The translations under genes and the position numbers were made by a program. 64,000 nucleotides of DNA. Source: Nodularia sp034931045. GTDB lineage: Bacteria > Cyanobacteriota > Cyanobacteriia > Cyanobacteriales > Nostocaceae. Every line of letters begins with the position of its first letter. Positions within the stretch are counted from its first letter, which is position 1. Positions 8,098-17,215 of the stretch are shown one piece after another. The notes beneath the pieces are model-generated. The model was not told the DNA's origin, searched no databases, and worked only from the letters and a program-made list of their open reading frames with translations. Location of the stretch: NCBI RefSeq assembly GCF_034931045.1, contig NZ_JAYGHH010000014.1, positions 35,267 to 99,266 of the forward strand, read 5' to 3'.

Positions 8098-9897
8098 CTA
8101 ATTACTATTTACCATTTTCATGGACTTGATTTGCTCATACACATAGAGAGCCTGAGCCACACATTCATCCATATTGTAATATTTATAAGTCGCTAACCGA
8201 CCCACAAAATACACCCCTGACATCGAATCTGCTAACGCTTTGTATTTTTTGTAAATTTCATGATTCTCAGGACGGGGTATAGGATAATAGGGTTCACCTT
8301 CCGCCTGGGGAAACTCATAAACGATGCTAGTTTTATGGTGTTCCTGTCCAGTTAAATACTTAAACTCTGTGACACGGGTATACAGATGTTCATTGGGATA
8401 ATTAATCACTGGCGCTGGTTGAAACACTGGGGTATTATGTGTCTCGTGCTGGAAATGAACTGACCTATAAGGTAATTTGCCATAGCGATAATCGAAAAAT
8501 TCATCAATCGCTCCGGTATAAACCATCTCACCCCAAGGGATTACCTGCTGAATTTCCCGGAAATCGGTATTCAGCATCACCTTAATATTGGGATGGTCTA
8601 ACATCTTCTCGAACATCCGAGTATAACCGTGCAGAGGCATTGCTTGATAGGTGTCGGTAAAATATCGGTTGTCGCGGTTGGTACGGGTGGGAACTTTAGA
8701 AATAACTGATTTATCTAACTCTGAAGGGTCGAGTCCCCATTTTTTGCGGGTGTAACCTTGGTAGAATTTTTTATACAGGTCTTTACCAATTTTGCTGACT
8801 ATGACATCTTCTGAGGTGCGAATATATTCTTTCGATTCTGCAATACATTTGAAAAATTCATCCACCTCAAATGAATTTAGGTTCATTCCATAGAGTTGGT
8901 TGATAGTATCTAGGTTAATGGGGAGAGGCAACATTTGTCCATCGACGCTACTCAAAACGCGATGTTCGTAAGGTCGCCACTGAGTAAACTGTGAAAGGTA
9001 TTCAAAGACTTCCTGGGAATTGGTGTGAAAAATGTGGGGGCCGTATTGGTGTATGAGAATGCCATCATGATTATAATAATCGTAAGCATTACCACCAATG
9101 TGATTACGCTTGTCCACAACTAATACTTTTTTACCACACTGACTCGCCAAACGTTCTGCTATCACGCTTCCAGAAAATCCTGCGCCTACAATTAAGTAAT
9201 CAAATTGCCAATCTGTTTTTAATACTTCTGGTGCTTTGTAACCTTGTATTGCCTGATGGGAAAGGCTTTTACCTTCATTCTGACGCGCTGCAAGGGCAAA
9301 ATCTATCAGCTTCATCATTGTAGTCCAAGTGCGATCGCAATCCCCGCTAATAGGAAACGCATAGATATTTGGGTGCTGATGTACCTGAATGGCTTGGCTA
9401 CTTTGTTCGCCGATAATAAATACCAAGTCTGCAATCGAGAACATTTCACTGTCGTATTCTTGGAGAGCCGGAGGTATGCTTTTAATGGTGGGTAGCTCAT
9501 CCATACAATCGTAGATAATTGCCTGGGGTTTCAAGTTACGGGTAAAGGCGATCGCTTTTGATGTACAGTACCAGAAAATGTAATTGTCAATATGATTCTC
9601 TTGAAAAAAGGCATTGATTAATTTTTGTAAATCTGCGTTTACATTCTCCTCACTCAATCGGTTTGGCAGAGATGGAATCACAATCACTAAACCATTCTTA
9701 TTTTGTCTAACATCCAAACGCCCCATCAGTTGGTCAGTGAAAATTACCTCCTCAATAAAAATGACTCGCCTTTGTGAAGTACAGCGACTTAAAATATGTT
9801 TTAACCTGGGATGAACAGAATTCCAACGCAAATTAGACAAGCAAACTATCTCAGGTGTCTCGGCAGTCAAGGTAGTAACACTACAATCAATGTCCAT
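8098..9897 (-). CDS. glf: Glycosyltransferase-like domain fused to UDP-galactopyranose mutase
   Basis: This 599-residue protein has two parts. Residues about 15-205 resemble the N-terminal half of a GT-B glycosyltransferase (IVCLSNLRWNS, AIIYDCMDELPTI, MFSIADLVFIIGEQSSQ). Residues about 228-590 are a full UDP-galactopyranose mutase: FAD-binding YLIVGAGFSGSVIAERLA, DKRNHIGGNAYDYYN, HQYGPHIFHTNS, TRKKWGLDPSEL and the C-terminal VYFVGRLATYKYYNMDE. Glf converts UDP-Galp to UDP-Galf using reduced FAD. The glycosyltransferase half looks incomplete (no second Rossmann domain), so it may be structural or regulatory. A GT2 gene lies 334 bases upstream on the same strand, consistent with a galactofuranose-containing surface glycan. 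Substrate and polymer are inferred. Confidence 0.93.
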   Translation of the reverse strand: MDIDCSVTTLTAETPEIVCLSNLRWNSVHPRLKHILSRCTSQRRVIFIEEVIFTDQLMGRLDVRQNKNGLVIVIPSLPNRLSEENVNADLQKLINAFFQENHIDNYIFWYCTSKAIAFTRNLKPQAIIYDCMDELPTIKSIPPALQEYDSEMFSIADLVFIIGEQSSQAIQVHQHPNIYAFPISGDCDRTWTTMMKLIDFALAARQNEGKSLSHQAIQGYKAPEVLKTDWQFDYLIVGAGFSGSVIAERLASQCGKKVLVVDKRNHIGGNAYDYYNHDGILIHQYGPHIFHTNSQEVFEYLSQFTQWRPYEHRVLSSVDGQMLPLPINLDTINQLYGMNLNSFEVDEFFKCIAESKEYIRTSEDVIVSKIGKDLYKKFYQGYTRKKWGLDPSELDKSVISKVPTRTNRDNRYFTDTYQAMPLHGYTRMFEKMLDHPNIKVMLNTDFREIQQVIPWGEMVYTGAIDEFFDYRYGKLPYRSVHFQHETHNTPVFQPAPVINYPNEHLYTRVTEFKYLTGQEHHKTSIVYEFPQAEGEPYYPIPRPENHEIYKKYKALADSMSGVYFVGRLATYKYYNMDECVAQALYVYEQIKSMKMVNSN

Positions 9898-10231
9898 ATT
9901 TTTCTAAAAATACTTGGTATGTTTTTAAACTGAAAATCAAGCAAGGGTAAAGGCAAATTTTAGGTCATATTCGGGTAATCACTTATACTTAAAGTAAGTT
10001 AGATTAAGCAAAGAAACCCAATAACAAAAATTACCAGTTATATTAGGCTGGACTTTCTATCCCTACGAGTAAGGAAGATACAAACTAAACGACAAAACTA
10101 CTTTTTATTACAGGTATTCATGAAAACTGACTCTTAGGATAACTTATCAAAGTTATCCCTCTGGATTGATTGCTTATAAATCGCAATTTTGCAGTTATAG
10201 CTCACAAATTTACTTGTTTGCCAGCATCTTT
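9898..10231. other. Intergenic region between GT2 gene and glf, with one hairpin
   Basis: This AT-rich stretch has no credible gene. GGATAACTT (10137-10145) and AAGTTATCC (10150-10158) form a perfect 9-bp stem with a 4-base loop, too little followed by T to be a standard terminator. It may modulate read-through from the GT2 gene into glf. Confidence 0.6.
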
Positions 10232-11062
10232 TTATAAAAGGTCTGGTCTGTGTTTTTGCCAATAATAGAGGTTGCATTCATTGTAATAATCAATCCAGGT
10301 ACAAAAATCTAAATTTGGTAAAGTTTGCCAAACAATTGAACTAGGATTAAGAGCAATAATCCAACCAGCTTTTCTCACTCGCAAACACAAATCCACATCA
10401 TCAAACTGAAGATAATAATCTTTGAAAACTCCAATATGCTGCACCACTCGATGGCGCAATAACAGTGATTTACCTACACAATTTTCTACCCTAAGATAAG
10501 GTTTACTCTGTAGTAATTCATCGCTTAAAATATTATTCTGTTTACCAAAATTTCTTGTTGATGATGAATGATCACCATTAATCAATCTACCAAATTCTTG
10601 AATAGTATTAGGTAATTTTCGGTGATAAACTTGAGAACCTACTAAACCGACCTCATCGTGGTCTTGTAAGGTTGTAATTAATGTGCTGAGGGCTAAAGGG
10701 TCTAGACGCACATCATCATCCAGTAGCCAGATGTAATCATATTTCAGCTTGCTCACAAATCGCAAACCATAATAAAAACCGCCAGATTTACCTAACTTTT
10801 TACCTGGTTGCAGAACCTGAATATGAGCAAAATTAAATTTTTGTAAATAAGCTTGCATTTTGTTGTCTGAAGCATTATCTACAACATAGATATCAATTTT
10901 TGTCTGATATAATTTCTGTTTCCCAATATCTTCTAGCACTGAACACAGAGAATTGAACTTCTGATGAGTCTCAATGATAATTGCAACTGTGATGATATGC
11001 CTTCTAGAGACGTGGGTTTGTACCTCTGGTTGAGTTAAAAATCCTGACAAGTAAGATTTCAT
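10232..11062 (-). CDS. GT2-family glycosyltransferase, possibly galactofuranosyltransferase
   Basis: A 276-residue GT-A enzyme. It has the GT2 start ITVAIIIETHQKF, the nucleotide-sugar region YVVDNASDN, and the metal-binding WLLDDDVRLDPLAL. A later acceptor-side motif is YYLQFDDVDLCLRVRKAGW. The triple-Asp DDD resembles GlfT-type galactofuranosyltransferases, and the next gene downstream makes UDP-Galf, which supports that donor. The protein is short for the family and ends at HRPDLL. One base shift before the stop would open about eight more residues (YKKMLANK), so a small frameshift at the C-terminus is possible. No TM segment is visible, so it acts in the cytosol or at the membrane surface. 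Confidence 0.8.
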   Translation of the reverse strand: MKSYLSGFLTQPEVQTHVSRRHIITVAIIIETHQKFNSLCSVLEDIGKQKLYQTKIDIYVVDNASDNKMQAYLQKFNFAHIQVLQPGKKLGKSGGFYYGLRFVSKLKYDYIWLLDDDVRLDPLALSTLITTLQDHDEVGLVGSQVYHRKLPNTIQEFGRLINGDHSSSTRNFGKQNNILSDELLQSKPYLRVENCVGKSLLLRHRVVQHIGVFKDYYLQFDDVDLCLRVRKAGWIIALNPSSIVWQTLPNLDFCTWIDYYNECNLYYWQKHRPDLL

Positions 11063-11582
11063 CTTTGCTAATCTCCAAAACGCCTATTTTGATTTTCGAT
11101 AATTCTCAATCGACTACTGAGCTTAAAATATGCATTTTTCCAATGCACAATAAAAGCACACATAGCTCAAAAATGTAACCTGTTGTTTTTTTTTACTCGT
11201 CTGCCTAAAGGGTGATCAGTTGGCAGCAATCAAGGTATACTAAGTAAAATAAGCTACTCAAAAGCAGATATTGAGGATCATTTGAATAATAAATTTGCTG
11301 TCAAATTGCCTACGAAACAAGCATTACAGCACTAATCTTGACTAATTTATTGTTATAAAAATATTTCCAAAGTTATCAGTTCCATTTGCAATGTTATACT
11401 CTCCAAGCATCCGCCTGATAACTGTTCGCGGACTTTATAACCTTGTCAGGTTCTATATTAATAAATATTTCATTTGCTTGACTTAATCACCCAGGAGTAT
11501 TTTTGCTCATGCGGATACGCTTTGCATTAACAGGGCTTTTGCTTGAGTGAAATTCATCTTACTTTGTCGAGCAACATAAATT
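11063..11582. other. Intergenic region of 520 bases
   Basis: AT-rich DNA upstream of the GT2 gene. AACCT...AGGTT at about 11441-11454 is a short palindrome, and TGATAACTGTTCGCGG near 11417 is similar to TGATAACTGTTCACGG near 15546, suggesting a dispersed element. I see no gene. Confidence 0.5.
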
Positions 11583-11786
11583 CTAATCCACTACTTTTAA
11601 TAATCCTTTTTGTAAAGCATCAAACACTCGACTAATTTGTAGTCTTTCTTCTTCATTAAAGCCTTCTTTAGAAAGTAGTGTTGACATTAATAACTGCTGG
11701 TCACGACGGGTAATTCTACCAATAGCAAAAATGTGCTTTAAGAGATTATCTAATGTTATTTGATTTGAGGAATAAGTGCTTTCCAT
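11583..11786 (-). CDS. Conserved small cyanobacterial protein
   Basis: A 67-residue, mostly helical protein (NQITLDNLLKHIFAIGRITR, RDQQLLMSTLLSKEGF, EEERLQISRVFDALQKGLLK). I recognise it as a kind of short protein found widely in filamentous cyanobacteria, without a known function. No signal peptide, TM segment or metal motif is present. It stands alone between long intergenic regions, so it has its own promoter. The IGRITRRDQQLLMS core appears to be the conserved part. Confidence 0.7.
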   Translation of the reverse strand: MESTYSSNQITLDNLLKHIFAIGRITRRDQQLLMSTLLSKEGFNEEERLQISRVFDALQKGLLKVVD

Positions 11787-12249
11787 ATTCTTAATGAAAA
11801 AATTTTGACACTTTTATAGGTTATGGCCTTTAATATACAACTTTTTACTAAATATTTCCTTAGTAGCACTACGGAAGAATAAAAAATAACTGCTTCTTAC
11901 TGAGTAAGATAAATAAGTATTGATCACATACATATATTTACTGAATAATACACAATAGACATTGAGCTAAGAAGTTGTTGCCAAAGACATTGATATGATT
12001 TTAAACACTTATCTATCTCTACTGGTTTTTCTGGAGGAGGGGCGGAAAGGTCATTAAAATCCCTTGTTTAACAGGGATCTAGGGAATCTAGAATTGAGAA
12101 TGGGTCTTTTCAAACATCCTCTATAATTTCAAAATCTTTTTAGGCATGAATTGCTCTGTATATTCTTGTTCGCAGATTTACAGTAGCTAATTGTTACTGT
12201 CCTGCCTCTGTTTCCGGTAGAATAACTTGGAAATAAGAATTTAAAGATC
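11787..12249. other. Intergenic region between divergent genes (463 bases)
   Basis: This stretch separates the 67-residue gene (minus) from mtnP (plus) and should hold both promoters. It is AT-rich, with a short GGGATCTAGGGAATCTAGA stretch near 12076. No gene or clear operator is visible. Confidence 0.5.
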
Positions 12250-13122
12250 ATGGTAATAGCTCGTATTGGGATTATTGGTGGTAGTGGTCTATACAAAATG
12301 GCGGCCTTGAAGGATGTGGAAGAGGTAGAAATTGAAACTCCTTTTGGTTCACCTTCTGATGCTTTGATTTTAGGAACACTGGCAGAAACAAAGGTAGCAT
12401 TCTTAGCCCGTCATGGTCGTAATCATACTTTATTGCCTTCTGAGTTGCCGTTTCGCGCCAATATCCATGCGATGAAGCAGGTGGGTGTAGAGTATTTAAT
12501 TTCGGCTAGTGCGGTGGGTTCTTTAAAGGCTGAAGCTAAACCACTAGATATGGTGATACCAGATCAGTTTATTGACAGAACCAAAAATCGGGTTTCAACG
12601 TTTTTCGGTGAGGGAATTGTGGCTCACATTGCCTTTGGTGATCCCATTTGTCAAAATTTAGCCGGGGTATTAGCAGATGCGATCGCTTCTCTAAATTTAC
12701 CAGATGTGGGTCTACATCGTGGCGGCACTTATGTGTGCATGGAAGGCCCGGCATTTTCCACAAAGGCGGAATCCCATCTTTACCGCAGTTGGGATGCCAC
12801 AGTGATTGGAATGACCAATTTACCAGAGGCGAAGTTAGCCAGGGAAGCGGAAATAGCCTATGCAACGTTAGCGCTGGTAACAGATTATGATTGCTGGCAT
12901 CCAGATCATGATAGTGTGACTGTAGAAATGATCATTGGTAATTTGCAGCGCAACGCGGTTAATGCTCAAAAGGTGATTCAAGAAACTGTACGGCGCTTGA
13001 GTGAAAATCCGCCAATTAGTGATGCTCATTCGGCTTTAAAGTATGCGATTTTAACTCAGTTGGATCAAGCACCTGCGGCAACTAAGAAAAAGTTGGGGTT
13101 ATTATTGCAGAAGTATTTGTAA
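12250..13122 (+). CDS. mtnP: S-methyl-5'-thioadenosine phosphorylase
   Basis: A 290-residue nucleoside phosphorylase of the PNP/MTAP superfamily. It cleaves methylthioadenosine, a by-product of polyamine and ethylene-type chemistry, with phosphate to adenine and methylthioribose-1-phosphate, the first step of methionine salvage. Motifs: N-terminal IGIIGGSGLYKM (phosphate loop), FLARHGRNHTLLPSELPFRA, SASAVGSL, CMEGPAFSTKAES, and GMTNLPEAKLAREAEIAYAT, which carries the substrate-contacting residues. TNLPEAKLARE fits MTAP rather than guanosine/inosine-specific PNP. It is a single gene; no other methionine salvage gene is in the window. Confidence 0.95.
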   Translation: MVIARIGIIGGSGLYKMAALKDVEEVEIETPFGSPSDALILGTLAETKVAFLARHGRNHTLLPSELPFRANIHAMKQVGVEYLISASAVGSLKAEAKPLDMVIPDQFIDRTKNRVSTFFGEGIVAHIAFGDPICQNLAGVLADAIASLNLPDVGLHRGGTYVCMEGPAFSTKAESHLYRSWDATVIGMTNLPEAKLAREAEIAYATLALVTDYDCWHPDHDSVTVEMIIGNLQRNAVNAQKVIQETVRRLSENPPISDAHSALKYAILTQLDQAPAATKKKLGLLLQKYL

Positions 13123-13199
13123 CTGAATCGGGATACTTCCCCACCTATAGGAGTGTTAAGTGGGGATATCAGCCGGATTGGGCATTTACCAAGCTTTTG

Positions 13200-13262
13200 A
13201 CTCAGCACTCAGCACTCAGCACTCAGCACTCAAGACTCAGCACTTTCCCCACTCAGCACTCA
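13200..13262. repeat. (ACTCAGC)n heptamer tract
   Basis: About eight tandem heptamers with minor variants (ACTCAAG, ACTTTCC) run into the stop codon of the orthocaspase gene. Same family as tracts at 22612, 55323, 57067 and 59477. Confidence 0.9.
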
Positions 13263-15404
13263 TCACGCGACTTGAAAATCAAAGTTGAAACTAGCCCAAT
13301 TTTTGACATCTAATATATAAGAGTCAGTCGATGTACTATTTGTCTCTGATTTGACTGCACTGGCATTATGCAAATCTTGCAATAATACTTGGGCAATTTC
13401 TAAAGGTTTCAATAATGCCCCGAAGGGTCTTTGGTCTGTAATGGGATACTTAGATTTTTCTAAATATCCTAGTGTTTCGTTAAAGGGGGCAGTACTTAGA
13501 ACCATTTGATGTTCGCATTCATAAGCAGGCCCTGGGATCATCCATTCGGAAGCAGTCACACCTTTTGGTAATAATAGGGTTTCACTTGGGGCAATAACTA
13601 CTTGTTGAAATAGGGGTTTGGAGTTAAAAAATGTAGTTTCTTCGGGGGATTGCCAAGGATAAAAGGCGATCGCATTTCTATTGTTTTTTAACCCCAGCAG
13701 CATTAAATACACCGGGCGATCGCTCTGATTCTGCAATCGGTACTGCATTCGACTACCAATCGGTACAATGGGATTACTTATGGCTGTGAGCAGTGATTTA
13801 TTTTGCAGTTGTTCTGGGTTCAGAGTGCGTGTAGTTTCCCGTTGCATGACCACACGAGGTGACAAGTTACTGATGATCTCCAGGGTGGCTTTAACTGGTA
13901 ATTGGGAAGAACCTTCATTTTCTGTGAGTCGCCATAACTTTGCTGCTAACAGAGTGGGTAATATCGGCATTAACCTTTGCACTACTAATTTTACTGCTTC
14001 CCCAGGTTCCCCAGATGTATTGGGAATGAGTTTGCCTGCGGGAGTAAATAAACCATAGCGGCTGGGATTTTCTGATAGTTTACCAAACAAGCAATCGGCT
14101 GGTTGTTCTCCGGCGACGACTGTAGAAATATGCTCAATGGCAGCAAAAGCACTTGTCGCGTCTACGCGTTCAATTCTTTCCAATCCAGTATCTAAACCAA
14201 CTATTAAATTCACACTCCTGGGTAATACCCGCACAGCTTCTTGGAATAGTTGCCCGATTTGTAGGGGAGTTTCTGTCTTAATTTTAGAGATTTGAGCTTT
14301 TGCTGTTAATCCAGTACGCGATCGCAATATTAACTGCTCTCCTGTTAATAGCGTCAATCGGGAATTAATGCCATAGTTTTCTAATACTTGTGGCGGTAAT
14401 CCAGCTAAAAATAGTTGGGCTGTTCTACCATCATCTTCAATAACTCTAATCACTCCCTCCGCCCCAACTTTACGGTTTGGTAGGAGTAAATTCTCCACAG
14501 TTAACCCTCCGGGTTGTTTTTTCTGATCACTAAACAATCCTGGTTGCTGATTGCTTCCCAGCTTATGTATGTAGCTGCCCACGTGGGCAAGGCTGAATTG
14601 AATTGTTGTTGCTGGTGTCGTTTCCCACAAATATTGTGTCAAGGCGTAGGTAAATAACCCCGCACTAAACCCCGAAAATAAGATTTCCCTAGCCAACTGT
14701 TGAGTGTCAGAGGTCGCAGTTAACACAATTGCATTATTAGGGTCTGAGTTTTGAGTTCTGAGTTGTTGTAAAAACTCAAGTTCCTCGATTGCTAATTGTG
14801 CCTCAGCTGATTCTGGACGGACGCGAATTCGCCAACCTGTGGGTTGGACTTTGCTAGGAGCATTATAGCTCGTATCCAATACAGCCGTTACTTTGTCTGT
14901 GGGGAGCGATCGCAATAATAGCCGGACTGTTTCTTCTAATATATAGTTGACTATTTCGTTTTTTTGTGCATCTTGAGAATTAGCTGGAACTAAAGCATTC
15001 TGCACCGTATCGATAAATCTACCCGATTTGATGCGTGTACCATAGCCACTAAAGTGAAATACAGCCACATCACCAGCTTTAACTTGCTGTCCCAGGTGTG
15101 CCAAAAAAGCCTCTTCAATAGATGTCCTGGTAGCTTTTTCTTCCGTTAAAGTCAGGATATCAGAGGACAGGAAGCCAAAACGATTAATTAACAGTTCTTT
15201 TTGCAGTTCTACATCAGTGAGACAACCACCCAATGCAGGACTTTTTTGGTATTGATTAATGCCAATCAATAATGCTAATTTACGTTGACTAGGCTGTGCC
15301 AAAGCTTGAGAGTAGCGATCGCTTAAAGCCAACCACTGAGCTTCAGTCACACCCAATACTGCGAGTATGGAACCAATCCGTTGTAAAAAAGTCCGACGCT
15401 TCAT
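13263..15404 (-). CDS. Tat-exported orthocaspase (peptidase C14) with Tyr-Ser in place of His-Cys
   Basis: A 713-residue protein. The N-terminus KRRTFLQRIGSILAVLGV is a twin-arginine signal. The caspase p20 domain follows (about 38-270): KLALLIGINQYQKSPALGG, VFHFSGYGTR, KVTAVLDTSYN. In active orthocaspases these read HYSGHG and DSCHSG. Here the catalytic His is Tyr and the Cys is Ser, the 'YS' dyad known from a subset of cyanobacterial orthocaspases thought to lack Arg-specific protease activity. The C-terminal about 430 residues are a DUF4384-like beta-rich region (PVYLMLLGLKNNRNAIAFYP). It probably acts in the periplasm or thylakoid lumen as a scaffold or binder. It is monocistronic. Confidence 0.88.
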   Translation of the reverse strand: MKRRTFLQRIGSILAVLGVTEAQWLALSDRYSQALAQPSQRKLALLIGINQYQKSPALGGCLTDVELQKELLINRFGFLSSDILTLTEEKATRTSIEEAFLAHLGQQVKAGDVAVFHFSGYGTRIKSGRFIDTVQNALVPANSQDAQKNEIVNYILEETVRLLLRSLPTDKVTAVLDTSYNAPSKVQPTGWRIRVRPESAEAQLAIEELEFLQQLRTQNSDPNNAIVLTATSDTQQLAREILFSGFSAGLFTYALTQYLWETTPATTIQFSLAHVGSYIHKLGSNQQPGLFSDQKKQPGGLTVENLLLPNRKVGAEGVIRVIEDDGRTAQLFLAGLPPQVLENYGINSRLTLLTGEQLILRSRTGLTAKAQISKIKTETPLQIGQLFQEAVRVLPRSVNLIVGLDTGLERIERVDATSAFAAIEHISTVVAGEQPADCLFGKLSENPSRYGLFTPAGKLIPNTSGEPGEAVKLVVQRLMPILPTLLAAKLWRLTENEGSSQLPVKATLEIISNLSPRVVMQRETTRTLNPEQLQNKSLLTAISNPIVPIGSRMQYRLQNQSDRPVYLMLLGLKNNRNAIAFYPWQSPEETTFFNSKPLFQQVVIAPSETLLLPKGVTASEWMIPGPAYECEHQMVLSTAPFNETLGYLEKSKYPITDQRPFGALLKPLEIAQVLLQDLHNASAVKSETNSTSTDSYILDVKNWASFNFDFQVA

Positions 15405-15594
15405 AATTAGCCATCAGTCCTCAGCCCGTCAGCTAACAGCTTATAGGGCTGAAGTCTGTAGTGTAAAGTTAAAGTTTATACGATTCGCTGATTAATAGTA
15501 TCAGTTAAGAGACATAATGGAGTTGAATCCATGACTATATCAGCGTGATAACTGTTCACGGTCTAAATCCCCCACCTGATGCCTTGATAACTGC

Positions 15595-16779
15595 TTACCG
15601 TTCACTGTTCACTGATTTTTGCATCGCCCGCGCCAATTCTGCTGCCACTTCTGGACGGGAAAATTCTGGTGGTGGCAATTCACCCCGGCGGAGCATTTCT
15701 CTGACTTTGGTTCCTGAGAGATGAACACGTTCTTCTGGCTTGCTGGGACTAGTTTTAGTTGTCGCCATTTGTTTGGTGCGTGTGCAGTAGAAAGCGTGTT
15801 CAAACTTCATTGGCACAATACCCAATTCTCCAGGCTCAAACTCTTCAAAGATATATTGAGCATCATAAGTGCCGTAATAATCACCCACACCTGCATGATC
15901 CCGTCCCACAATAAAGTGAGTACAACCATAGTTTTTCCGCACTAAGGCGTGGAAGATCGCCTCCCGTGGGCCAGCATAACGCATGGCGGCCGGATTAATT
16001 GCCAAAATCACTCGGTCTTCGGGATAGTGATGTTCTAGCAAAATTTCGTAGCAGCGCATCCGCACATCGGCGGGAATATCATCTTCTTTTGTCGCTCCTA
16101 CCAATGGGTGCAAAAATAAACCATCAACGGTTTCCATAGCACACTTTTGGATATATTCGTGGGCGCGATGGATGGGGTTACGAGTTTGAAAACCGACGAT
16201 AGTTTTCCAACCCTTGTCCCGAAACATCTGCCGTGAAGCTGCGGGATCGATTTGGTAGGTGGGAAACTGGGAATGGGGATCGCGTTGTAATAACCAAATG
16301 TCACCTGCAAGATTTACAGAACCCTGATTGTAGACTACTTGCACACCTGGATGTTTAGCGTCATCAGTGCGGTAAACATTAATTGCTTCTTGAATTTTAT
16401 CGTAGATATACTTTTGCGTCAGTTGCAAAACTCCGATAAATTCACCATTAGCGTTATCCAAACGAATGAGGCTGCCTTCCTGGAGTGGGGAGGCTATTTC
16501 TTCTGTTACTGACAGTGTAATCGGTATTGACCATGCCAGTCCATTCGCAAGCCGCATTTCTTTGACGACACGGGTGTAGTCTGACTGGTTCATAAAACCC
16601 GTGAGTGGACTAAAACCCCCAATAGCAATCATCTCTAAATCAGAAACCGCCCGCGCATCAAGTTGCACTCGTGGCAAAAAGTCGGCTTTTGAGAGAAATT
16701 CTGCCTTTTGTTCTGGTGTAGCGACACGGTTCACCAATTGTCCACCGTGGGGTGCAATGGCATCTGGATGTTGACTCAA
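15595..16779 (-). CDS. sat: Sulfate adenylyltransferase (ATP sulfurylase)
   Basis: A 394-residue enzyme that makes adenosine 5'-phosphosulfate and PPi from ATP and sulfate, the first step of assimilatory sulfate reduction. Typical motifs: LEMIAIGGFSPLTGFM, VGFQTRNPIHRAHEYIQ (QxRNPxHxxH active-site loop), VILAINPAAMRYAGPREAIF and FIVGRDHAGVGDYYG. The length matches the single-domain, kinase-free bacterial and plant-type enzyme. Start Met precedes SQHPDAIAPHGG. It is monocistronic; the region downstream (15405-15594) has only TGATAACTGTTCACGG-like repeats. Confidence 0.97.
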   Translation of the reverse strand: MSQHPDAIAPHGGQLVNRVATPEQKAEFLSKADFLPRVQLDARAVSDLEMIAIGGFSPLTGFMNQSDYTRVVKEMRLANGLAWSIPITLSVTEEIASPLQEGSLIRLDNANGEFIGVLQLTQKYIYDKIQEAINVYRTDDAKHPGVQVVYNQGSVNLAGDIWLLQRDPHSQFPTYQIDPAASRQMFRDKGWKTIVGFQTRNPIHRAHEYIQKCAMETVDGLFLHPLVGATKEDDIPADVRMRCYEILLEHHYPEDRVILAINPAAMRYAGPREAIFHALVRKNYGCTHFIVGRDHAGVGDYYGTYDAQYIFEEFEPGELGIVPMKFEHAFYCTRTKQMATTKTSPSKPEERVHLSGTKVREMLRRGELPPPEFSRPEVAAELARAMQKSVNSER

Positions 16780-17215
16780 CGTAATCCCCTCTTTGATTTA
16801 ACTGCAATTGTTTCAAACTATGTACTAACTTACCAAAATGCTGCTACGCAGATGACAAAGAGTTTGAGAATGGGGAGATGATTTACAGACACTACAGTGT
16901 ATACAAAAATGATTTGTCGCGTAGCACAACGCATCATCTCAGACTCTCGGTGCATTAGGACTAACTTCCATAAATTACCCCACTCCAATTCAAGATTTTT
17001 GGACTTGTGTGTACACCATAAATAAATTATGTGTTAATTACTGGATTGATTGAAATATAAGTTACCATAAATATTGTAAGTATTATCAGGAATTAATCGC
17101 GTATATACACACATTTTAAATCTCATAAATTATCTAAAATTTTACAGTATCTTTTTACACTATTAATCACATAAATAGTATTTTGGTATTATGGCTATCT
17201 GATGAATCGAAATCT
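16780..17215. other. Divergent intergenic region (about 435 bases)
   Basis: AT-rich promoter DNA between sat (minus) and the PEP-CTERM gene (plus). It includes a CGCGTAGCACAACGCATCAT segment near 16918, related to the CGCGTAGCATAACGCACCAT segment near 46154, so a dispersed repeat is present. No gene is seen. Confidence 0.5.
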
